Program-made: the position numbers and the translations under genes
Shown here: positions 36,501 through 42,454 of the stretch, piece by piece
Position numbering within the stretch: position 1 is the first letter of the stretch
How the letters are laid out: each line of letters opens with the position of its first letter
The notes under the pieces: generated by a model
Seen by the model: the letters and a program-made list of their open reading frames with translations, nothing else
What the model was told of the DNA's origin: nothing
The model's database searches: none
DNA from: Flavobacteriaceae bacterium
GTDB taxonomy: Bacteria > Bacteroidota > Bacteroidia > Flavobacteriales > Flavobacteriaceae
Direction: 5' to 3'
NCBI GenBank assembly: GCA_947453195.1
Contig: CANGFO010000002.1
Span: forward strand, 62,001 to 126,000
Length of the DNA: 64,000 bases

Positions 36501-36573
36501 AATAATTAGTTTGTGCATAAGTGTTTAGTAAATAAAAATATAAAAGTAAACTTAACAGATGTTTTTTTTTCAT
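33502..36573 (-). CDS. Subtilisin-like (S8) serine protease, T9SS-secreted
   Basis: A 1023-residue exported protease. Signal peptide MKKKHLLSLLLYFYLLNTYAQ; a propeptide-like region to about 200; a peptidase S8 domain with the catalytic triad Asp239 (AVIDSGID), His273 (GKHGTACAG) and Ser450 (SGTSAACPH), and oxyanion Asn in IVFSSGNDD. The middle (about 540-800) is a beta-sandwich region, and the end is a T9SS type A sorting domain (SVISPNPASNLINIKYN to AKTFIKQ). Secreted to the surface or medium. First gene of the operon with the small T9SS protein, with a site-6 TTACGG promoter. Could process proteins or degrade substrate; the latter is not shown. Confidence 0.92.
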   Translation of the reverse strand: MKKKHLLSLLLYFYLLNTYAQTNYYYYYNGNKNYLTLDKNNLNISIYDGFQKSTISGFNTETDNYISQSQSFSKLEFQTTFSEYDYFQKISELNRNPDVKNVLPNFITNEGVKVGMSDFFYVKLKNASNIDILQNLAVLNNVQIIEQNNFMPLWYTLRLTKNSTGNTLEIANLFFETGNFESSVPDFLSEDTQTNDPLYSNQWGLNNTGQYNGTNGIDIKINNAWNLTQGFGINIAVIDSGIDKNHEDLSNSISPLSFDTVTNTSPSQLYGKHGTACAGIIGSTKDNNIGIVGVSPKSKIIDISNSMNLSPDSTIKRANGINWAWQNGADVISNSWKNSIQYQFIDDAIQNAQVYGRNGKGTIIVFSSGNDDHPIVCFPARNNRNVIAVGAITQCGERKSPFTCDSDYWGSNYGERLDVVAPGVSINTTDLTGIDGYSIDNYTLNFSGTSAACPHVAGVAALILSVNPCLSYTQVKNIIEQTAQKIGSYVYENVAGRPNGTWSYELGYGLIDAHAAVQMAQQMYSNSLDLIVKDGNDDIGLQPNTITSHIWNSSDIWIRNYDDNLYEHQNPNINTEGSINYIYVKVANKSCVSSIGDEKLKLYWAKASTSLDWDNSWNGSTFITGQKRGDFIGEVPIPIIAPGEEIILKFPWIVPDPNQYTTINPEPWHFCLLARIEAPLDPMYIAETPNLYFNVKNNNNIAWKNVTVVNTMLPLSVDSSGNNNSGVIAVGNPFNQPHTFYLELIKEELETGKPIFDEAEVSLKMDQVLFNAWDRGGKAAQIMEATLDEKKKIIKGNNVILDNLSFYPNEIGTLSLTFNFLIKEITDKSNYVYHVIQKDSETDEIIGGETFIIKKQDRPLFNAYAGGDKEINKNEPITISALQISEPAIYNWYDNYGNLIFSGKDLSISSCVSQKYKLEVIATADGFKDYTEVEIKLKPSSLSVISPNPASNLINIKYNLNEVNSAYLMILSDCGIFDTSNNYILDLNTSEININLENYINGFYTVALVCDGQIVDAKTFIKQ

Positions 36574-36617
36574 GACTTTTTCTATTATTTAATAATTTCT
36601 CTAATTTAATTTAGTTG

Positions 36618-36678
36618 CAATTTTAGAGTTTTTTTAACTGTGATTATTACGGTTTTTTCAGTTATTTTTTACGGTTTT
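36618..36678 (-). promoter_or_regulatory. TTACGG-box promoter of the subtilase operon (site 6)
   Basis: TTACGGTTTT at 36647 and TTACGGTTTT at 36669, 22 bp apart and both perfect. On the minus strand TAAAATTG (36625-36618) starts 21 bases after the proximal ACCGTAA. The leader to the ATG at 36573 is about 40 bases. This is the cleanest example in the window. Confidence 0.7.
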
Positions 36679-36725
36679 CACCATTTACTACTTTTTGAGA
36701 ATTATTTTTAAAAAGCTATTTAAAC

Positions 36726-36758
36726 AAAAAAGCCCCTAATACAATTAGGAGCTTTTTT
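36726..36758. terminator. Bidirectional hairpin terminator
   Basis: AAAAAAGC(C)CCTAA pairs with TTAGG(A)GCTTTTTT, one mismatch, T run on both strands. It lies about 25 bases beyond the stop of the NarL-type regulator, insulating the subtilase promoter. Confidence 0.75.
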
Positions 36759-36782
36759 GTCTGAGATTTATATTTATTTTGT

Positions 36783-37466
36783 TTATAAAAAACCTAATTT
36801 TTTTGCTACATCAATTAATTCTTTGTCTGATCCAGTATTTAAGATTAATTGTTTTTTAATATTTGCTTTTCTTTTTTCTATAGCACTTAGGCACAACGGA
36901 ATATAATCAGGAATTTTTTTTGTTTTTACCCCTTGTGCAATCAATTGAAGAATTTTACTGTCGTTGTCATCCCAACTGATATTTTTTTGAAATAGTATTT
37001 TTTGGGATTCTTTTATTGATTGACTTAAATATTTTTCATTTTTCTCTATGCTTAGAAATATTTCAGGAAAACATTTGTAGTTAATATCACTCTTGGCAAT
37101 AAAGCCTTCCGGGTTTATACTTTTAAAAATTTGGTTTACCCATAGTGGTTCTTTGTGCATGGAAATAATTATTATTTTACATTGTGGAAAAGTTTTTCTA
37201 ATTAAAATTCCAATATCATCACCAGAGAATAACTTTTTTGCATCATAAGCAGGAAGACTAATGTCAATAAATGCAAAATCTATCGTTGAATTTAATAATT
37301 GACTTTTATTTATTGAATTGTAAGCTTGTTCGCAGTCAAAAGCAAAGAGGTATTCGGCATCTTTATTTGACTCTATATTAGATAAAAGTGTATGATACCC
37401 ATCTACATTAATTGGATGGTCGTCTACAATCAAAATAGTTCTTTTTGAATCATTTGATTTGTTCAT
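36783..37466 (-). CDS. NarL/LuxR-type response regulator
   Basis: A 227-residue regulator. Receiver domain about 9-130: acidic pair in ILIVDDHPIN, phosphoacceptor Asp68 in FAFIDISLP, conserved Ser/Lys in IIIISMHKEP and GFIAKSDI. The C-terminal part (about 165-215) has a LuxR-like helix-turn-helix (DSKILQLIAQGVKTKKIPDY, then LSAIEKRKANIKKQL). NarL-type regulators pair with HisKA_3 kinases such as the one at 38.8 kb. It is divergent from the LytTR gene and shares with it an inverted TTACGG site. Confidence 0.88.
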   Translation of the reverse strand: MNKSNDSKRTILIVDDHPINVDGYHTLLSNIESNKDAEYLFAFDCEQAYNSINKSQLLNSTIDFAFIDISLPAYDAKKLFSGDDIGILIRKTFPQCKIIIISMHKEPLWVNQIFKSINPEGFIAKSDINYKCFPEIFLSIEKNEKYLSQSIKESQKILFQKNISWDDNDSKILQLIAQGVKTKKIPDYIPLCLSAIEKRKANIKKQLILNTGSDKELIDVAKKLGFL

Positions 37467-37493
37467 AATAGTCTATTTCTTGTTAAATTTAAT

Positions 37494-37566
37494 CAAACTT
37501 AATTATAAAATATCAATAAAATTACGGTTTTACCGTAAAAAGTATAATTGAACCCCTTTTAAATTG
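37494..37566. promoter_or_regulatory. Inverted TTACGG site between divergent regulators (site 7)
   Basis: TTACGGTTTTACCGTAA at 37522-37538. Reading left, TAAGTTTG (37501-37494), a perfect TAnnTTTG, lies 20 bases from the box; reading right, TAAATTG (37560-37566) lies 21 bases from its own ACCGTAA. Both distances agree with sites 1-4 and 6, so one inverted pair may serve both regulators. The right-hand promoter leaves a leader of fewer than 10 bases before the ATG at 37575. Confidence 0.6.
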
Positions 37567-37574
37567 CAATAAAA

Positions 37575-38288
37575 ATGCAATTTTCGTATATACTTATAGA
37601 TAACTCCTATTATTTAGAATCAACACTAGAACACATTAAAGAATATGATGATTTTTTGTGTTTAGCTATTTGCAAAACAAGAAAAGAAGCCATTAATAAG
37701 ATTCTTGAATTGAAACCTAATGTTGTATTCTTAACAATTAATAGTACACAGAATGCAACTGATTCTATTTCCTTTTCCATTTTGAGTGAATTGCATGAAT
37801 TTTTGGATGGGCTTCCTACAATAATAGTATTAAGTGATGTTAAAGAGGCCGCTTTTGAAGCTTATCAGAGAGGGGTTTCTGGCTATTTATTAACACCAAT
37901 AGATCCAAATGAATTACGAAAATGCTTGATGCGCTACCAAAAGACGCATAAAGCTTTACATGCTGAAACTATTTCCATAAAATCCAATGGCGATTATAAT
38001 TTTATACGTTCTAGTGAGATTGTTTATTTGAAGGCAAATAATAATACGACTGATTTTTATTTGAAATCCGGTAAAGTAATTTCTGCCTATAAAACCCTTA
38101 AGTATTTTGAGAAATTGCTACCGTTTTACTTTTTTAGAATACATCATAGTTATGTAATTAATATTCAGCATGTGAGTAGAATTAATTTAGGTAAGTGCAG
38201 TTGTTATTTACAAAACAATGAAATTATACTTCCTTTTTCAAGAACCTATAAGGCCAATATTGATACAATTATTCTTCGTATCTCATAA
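37575..38288 (+). CDS. LytTR-family response regulator with degenerate receiver
   Basis: A 237-residue regulator. The N-terminal receiver-like domain (about 1-120) keeps the fold (MQFSYILIDN, PTIIVLSD, GVSGYLLTPID), but the phosphoacceptor Asp is replaced by Thr54 (VVFLTINS) and the conserved Lys by Thr107. The LytTR DNA-binding domain spans about 130-235 (YNFIRSSEIVYLKANNNTT, YFFRIHHSYVINIQHV). So it is unlikely to be switched by phosphorylation. LytTR proteins bind direct repeats about 22 bp apart, like the TTACGG pairs seen in this window. It sits 17 bases after one arm of the inverted site and is divergent from a NarL-type regulator. Confidence 0.88.
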   Translation: MQFSYILIDNSYYLESTLEHIKEYDDFLCLAICKTRKEAINKILELKPNVVFLTINSTQNATDSISFSILSELHEFLDGLPTIIVLSDVKEAAFEAYQRGVSGYLLTPIDPNELRKCLMRYQKTHKALHAETISIKSNGDYNFIRSSEIVYLKANNNTTDFYLKSGKVISAYKTLKYFEKLLPFYFFRIHHSYVINIQHVSRINLGKCSCYLQNNEIILPFSRTYKANIDTIILRIS

Positions 38289-38350
38289 AATTATTAACTT
38301 ATTCTCAAAATACTACGTGTTACTCTCAGAGGTATGTGAGTTACTAAACA

Positions 38351-38394
38351 CGGTTAAAATCATGGTTATTAATCGGTTAGTCTCTATAAATTTG
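38351..38394 (+). promoter_or_regulatory. Promoter-like site with CGGTTA repeats
   Basis: CGGTTA at 38351 and 38373, 22 bp apart with a TGGTTA half-way, followed by TAAATTTG at 38387-38394, a perfect TAnnTTTG box. It points to the small lipoprotein gene. The repeats resemble an inverted, weaker form of the TTACGG motif; treat as tentative. Confidence 0.4.
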
Positions 38395-38430
38395 ACTATT
38401 CCAAAAACGGAATATTAAAGCTTTAATGGA

Positions 38431-38461
38431 TGTTTTAATGCAGGGAAAAGGCATTAAAACA
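38431..38461 (+). other. Stem-loop in the leader of the small lipoprotein gene
   Basis: An 11-base perfect inverted repeat TGTTTTAATGC / GCATTAAAACA with a 9-base loop AGGGAAAAG, followed by no T run, so it is not a simple terminator. It lies about 40 bases after the promoter-like site and 100 bases before the ATG at 38563. Confidence 0.45.
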
Positions 38462-38562
38462 CTACTGTAAAAGACCTCCCTTCTTTTCAGAAAAATCAAA
38501 TGAATTGTCGTGTCCAGAAGACATGACTAAGATAATATTTCTAATTTTTAAACTGATTTTTT

Positions 38563-38724
38563 ATGAAAACTAATTTTTTAACTAAATTAATTTTATTGAG
38601 TGTTTTAAGTATGTTGATTTATTCGTGTACGGCTGAGGATCCTATAAATAGTCCCAGCAAGAATAATACAGTTCAGAAATCTTCGGACACAATTGGAACG
38701 CCCATTATACCAAATCCACACTAA
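38563..38724 (+). CDS. Small lipoprotein, 53 residues
   Basis: ATG at 38563 opens MKTNFLTKLILLSVLSMLIYSC with a clear lipobox (LIYSC), then about 30 polar residues rich in Ser, Asn and Pro ending TIGTPIIPNPH. A hairpin terminator follows the stop within 10 bases, which supports a separate short transcript. It lies between a LytTR regulator and the TPR histidine kinase, suggesting a link to this signalling cluster, but no function can be assigned. Confidence 0.6.
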   Translation: MKTNFLTKLILLSVLSMLIYSCTAEDPINSPSKNNTVQKSSDTIGTPIIPNPH

Positions 38725-38729
38725 TTAGT

Positions 38730-38761
38730 AAAAAAAGGTTTCTATAATGAAGCCTTTTTTT
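38730..38761 (+). terminator. Terminator of the small lipoprotein gene
   Basis: AAAAAAAGGTTTC pairs with GAAGCCTTTTTTT (one G-T pair), loop of six, T run downstream. Confidence 0.75.
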
Positions 38762-38784
38762 ATATTTTTGATAAAAACAAGCAA

Positions 38785-40782
38785 TTGAAAAAAATTATTT
38801 TTTTACTATTTCTTTTCATTTCAATTTTGAATCTATCTTGTAAGCATGGTTTCGACAACAAATTGAATTCCTCTATTTTTTATTCTAATGAATATAAAAA
38901 ACTCCCGTCAAATAATAAATTAATATTTTTAAATTCTTTGAATTATAGAAAGGACACTAAAGATACAGTAGAAATTAATTTTATTTTGAATTTATCTTCT
39001 GAATATTATTATTTAAATGAATTTGAAAAATCAATCAAGTTAGCTAAAGAAGCTTTAGATTTATATAAAGGGATTGATGACATCATAAATGTCCCTAAAT
39101 CAAATTTATATCTAGGTGATTACTATTCTAAAGTTAACAAACTAGATAGTTCTTTCTTTTATTATAAAAATGCCGAAAAAAAATATCAAGAAATAAATGA
39201 CAATGAAATGCTTGCTAAAGTTCACTTTAAAAAAGCTTATATTTTATTTTATGAAGGGGATTTTATAGAGTGTGAAATTCAAGTTTCAAAATCTTTGAAA
39301 TTGTTAAAAAAATCTAAAGATTTTAAATTAATATTTTCTGCATATTCTTTAATGGGTGCAAATTTTGAAAAACTTGAAGAGTATAAAAAATCATTGTATT
39401 ATTTTCAAAAAGCTAAAGTTATATTAAAGAACAACAAATTATATTTCGATAGGAAATATAATTATTTAACTTCTATATCGGATAACTTATCAATTGTTTA
39501 TGTTAAATTAGGAATGTTTCAAGAAGCACTCGATGAGTTAAAGTCAATAAACTTGAATAAAATTATTAATGAATGTCCAAATGATTATGCAGCAGTGGCA
39601 GGTAACTTGGGAATGGTATATTTGAAAATTGGAAGAAAGCATAAAGCCAAAAAATATTTTTTAGAAGCTTTAAATACTGCTAAAAGAGAAAAAAACCTAA
39701 ATACTGAAATGTATCAATACATCAATCTTGGCGAATATTATTTAAAATATAAAGTGTATAATTCTTCAATTTGTTATTTTGATAAAGCATTAATAATTTC
39801 CAGGTTACTTAAATCAACTGATGAATACAAATTAATTTTACGCTATTTAACTCAAGTAGATTCTAAAAACAAAAACTATTATAATGAACATTATATAGTT
39901 GTAAGTGATAGTCTTTTTAAAGCTCAACGTAAAAGTCGAGATAAATATGCCCGAATCGAATATGAAACTTCAGTGGTTGAAGATGAAAATAAGTTATTGA
40001 GTACAAAAAATACTTATATCCTTATTGGGTCAATACAATTGATTTTTTTATTAGTATTAGTAATTGTTTACCGGTATATTAAAAGCCAAAAAAGAGAAAT
40101 TGCATTTACAAAAGCACAACAAAAAGCAGAAGAAGAGATTTTTGATTTGCTAAAAGAATATCAGCTAAAGCTACGAATAGCAAAAGAACTAGAACAAAAC
40201 CGCATTTCTAAAGAATTGCACGATAGTGTTATGAATAAGCTTTATGGTGCTCGAATTCAGTTAGGGATTTTGAATGATAGTGATGATAAAGAAATAAAGG
40301 AAAAACGTTTAATTTACGTTGATTTACTTCAAGAAATTGAACAGGAAATTAGAACTATTTCGCATGATTTACAGTCTGAAGTAATTGATAATAAATTTGA
40401 TTATGTTAGCATATTGTTCAATTTAATTCAGTTGCAAAATGAAATAGGAGCTACACTTTTTTCTATTGAGGTTGATTCCAAAATCGACTGGAATACAATT
40501 GATAGTTTAGTTAAAATTACCATTTTTAGAATTGTACAAGAAAGTCTTTTGAATGTAACAAAACATGCTAAAGCAAAAGAGTGTAAAGTATCTCTTTCGT
40601 TAGAATCAAACCATTTGATTTTGCACATAAAGGATGATGGCGTTGGCTTTGATGTTACTTCTAATTCATCTGGAATTGGTTTGAAAAACATGAAAGAAAG
40701 AATTTCTGCTTTGAATTCAAAATTTGAAATCTTTAGTGATGAAAAAAAAGGAACATTGATTAAAGTTGTAATATTTTTTTAA
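38785..40782 (+). CDS. TPR sensor histidine kinase (NarX/LuxR-type, HisKA_3)
   Basis: A 665-residue kinase, read from a TTG start at 38785 because it gives MKKIIFLLFLFISILNLSC, a lipoprotein signal peptide, and no ATG is near. Periplasmic tetratricopeptide repeats span about 60-390; one membrane segment at about 410-432 (YILIGSIQLIFLLVLVIVY); coiled coil to 470; the HisKA_3 box KELHDSVMNKL with His479; and a HATPase domain with N box ESLLNVTKHAK and G boxes DDGVGFD and GIGLKNMKERI. Kinases of this type phosphorylate NarL-type regulators; the nearest is at 36.8 kb. An unusual combination of lipid anchor and TM segment. Confidence 0.88.
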   Translation: MKKIIFLLFLFISILNLSCKHGFDNKLNSSIFYSNEYKKLPSNNKLIFLNSLNYRKDTKDTVEINFILNLSSEYYYLNEFEKSIKLAKEALDLYKGIDDIINVPKSNLYLGDYYSKVNKLDSSFFYYKNAEKKYQEINDNEMLAKVHFKKAYILFYEGDFIECEIQVSKSLKLLKKSKDFKLIFSAYSLMGANFEKLEEYKKSLYYFQKAKVILKNNKLYFDRKYNYLTSISDNLSIVYVKLGMFQEALDELKSINLNKIINECPNDYAAVAGNLGMVYLKIGRKHKAKKYFLEALNTAKREKNLNTEMYQYINLGEYYLKYKVYNSSICYFDKALIISRLLKSTDEYKLILRYLTQVDSKNKNYYNEHYIVVSDSLFKAQRKSRDKYARIEYETSVVEDENKLLSTKNTYILIGSIQLIFLLVLVIVYRYIKSQKREIAFTKAQQKAEEEIFDLLKEYQLKLRIAKELEQNRISKELHDSVMNKLYGARIQLGILNDSDDKEIKEKRLIYVDLLQEIEQEIRTISHDLQSEVIDNKFDYVSILFNLIQLQNEIGATLFSIEVDSKIDWNTIDSLVKITIFRIVQESLLNVTKHAKAKECKVSLSLESNHLILHIKDDGVGFDVTSNSSGIGLKNMKERISALNSKFEIFSDEKKGTLIKVVIFF

Positions 40783-40909
40783 TAAATAATTGAGTCAATT
40801 GCTTTAACATTGAATATAATAAATTTAGCGGCTATTTTTTTATTCAAAAAATGAAATAATTTTATCAAGTTCCAAAAATAGGTTAGACTTTTTATCTAAA
40901 TAGTGTACA

Positions 40910-40945
40910 AATAACCTCTAAAGCAATTTAGAGGTTATTTTTTTT
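40910..40945 (+). terminator. Strong hairpin terminator
   Basis: A 13-base perfect stem AATAACCTCTAAA / TTTAGAGGTTATT with loop GCAA and a T run, downstream of the kinase and before the GH30 gene. Confidence 0.85.
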
Positions 40946-40998
40946 GCTAATAATTTTTCCTAACTTTCAACCTTATTAAAAGCAATTATTCTCTGCTC

Positions 40999-42426
40999 AT
41001 GAATAAATTTTTGTTATTTTCATTTTCAATTTTATCTGCGGTATCTTTTTCACAGATAAAAATTAAATCAATTGAAGTGTATACTTCTGCTGATAGCACT
41101 TCTTATCGATTGTCTAAAACAAATTCCGATTTGAAGTTTGTAGCGATGAAGCAACCTCTTGAAACCCAAGTTTGCATTTTTGTAAATCCCGATAAAAAAT
41201 TCCAAACTTTTATGGGAATTGGAGGCGCCATAACTGATGCAAGTGCTGAGGTATTTGCAAAATTAACTCCCGAAAAACAAACCGAATTTATTAACGCTTA
41301 TTACAGCAAAGACAAAGGAATTGGCTATTCTCTTATTAGAACCAACATGTCCAGCTGCGATTTTAGCTCGGATATGTATGATTATGTAAAGGAAGGAGAT
41401 AAAAGTTTGAATTCCTTTTCAATAGATCACGATAAAAAATTCAAAATTCCATTAATTCAAAAAGCCATGCAATCCATTGGGAAAGACGCAAGTTTTTATA
41501 TTAGTCCGTGGTCGCCACCTGCTTTTATGAAAGACAACAACAGCAAACTTCAAGGTGGAAAACTGCTGCCTGAATTTCAACAATCGTGGGCAAATTATTA
41601 TGTGAAATATATAAATGCGTTACAAAAAGAAGGAATTCCGGTATGGGGATTAACCATTCAAAATGAGCCCATGGCAAAACAACGCTGGGAATCTTGTATT
41701 TTTTCTGCAGAGGAAGAAAGAGATTTTCTAAAAAAATATTTAGGCCCAACTTTGGCTAAAGCCGGACTTGGAGCTAAAAAAATTGTTATTTGGGATCACA
41801 ACCGCGATTTAATATCACAACGCGTGAGCACTATTTTATCTGATGAAGCCGCCAATAAATATGTTTGGGGTATAGGATTTCACTGGTATGAAAACTGGAG
41901 TGGCGGCGAAATGATGTTTGACAATATTGGTAAAGTAAATGAAATGTATCCCAACAAAAACCTATTATTTACCGAAGGTTGTGTGGAACGATTTAATTCC
42001 AATAACTACCAATTATGGAAAAATGGGGAACGTTATGGAAAATCGATAATAAACGATTTTAATAATGGAACAGTGGGTTGGACCGATTGGAATGTGCTTT
42101 TAGATCAAAATGGCGGGCCTAATCATGTAGGGAATTTTTGTTTTGCACCAATTCATGGCAATGTGGAAACAGGCGAATTAATTTACACGCCTTCCTATTA
42201 TTTCATTGGCCATTTCTCAAAGTTTATTACAAAAGGAGCTAAAAGAATAAGCAGCATTGCTAGCAGAAGTCAGTTGTTAACTACTTCTTTTCAAAATCCA
42301 AATGGAAAAATTGTTACGGTGGTAATGAATCAGAGTAATGCTAAAATCACTTATAATTTGTGCATTGGAACTTCGGCTTCAGAAGTTACTATTTTGCCAC
42401 ATGCCATTCAAACTTTAGTTTATTAA
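40999..42426 (+). CDS. GH30-family glycosidase (beta-glucanase/glucosylceramidase type)
   Basis: A 475-residue exported enzyme, signal peptide MNKFLLFSFSILSAVSFSQ. The TIM-barrel has GH30 hallmarks: FMGIGGAITDASAEVF, IRTNMSSCDFS, YISPWSPPAFMKDN, the acid/base Glu223 in TIQNEPM and the nucleophile Glu326 in LFTEGCVE. The C-terminal 90 residues are the typical side beta-domain (KIVTVVMNQSN). GH30 members split beta-1,6- or beta-linked glucans. It is 28 bases upstream of a GH3 gene, so the pair likely degrades a beta-glucan down to glucose. Subfamily not settled; substrate inferred. Confidence 0.93.
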   Translation: MNKFLLFSFSILSAVSFSQIKIKSIEVYTSADSTSYRLSKTNSDLKFVAMKQPLETQVCIFVNPDKKFQTFMGIGGAITDASAEVFAKLTPEKQTEFINAYYSKDKGIGYSLIRTNMSSCDFSSDMYDYVKEGDKSLNSFSIDHDKKFKIPLIQKAMQSIGKDASFYISPWSPPAFMKDNNSKLQGGKLLPEFQQSWANYYVKYINALQKEGIPVWGLTIQNEPMAKQRWESCIFSAEEERDFLKKYLGPTLAKAGLGAKKIVIWDHNRDLISQRVSTILSDEAANKYVWGIGFHWYENWSGGEMMFDNIGKVNEMYPNKNLLFTEGCVERFNSNNYQLWKNGERYGKSIINDFNNGTVGWTDWNVLLDQNGGPNHVGNFCFAPIHGNVETGELIYTPSYYFIGHFSKFITKGAKRISSIASRSQLLTTSFQNPNGKIVTVVMNQSNAKITYNLCIGTSASEVTILPHAIQTLVY

Positions 42427-42454
42427 ATCGAATCGATTTATTTATTTTTACAAA

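Noticed and set aside
3075..40000. Second attachment site (copy of the tRNA-Leu 3' end) for the serine recombinase element
   Set aside because: I looked for the CCGGCTCCGGGTA end on both strands and did not find it; the far boundary is not defined.
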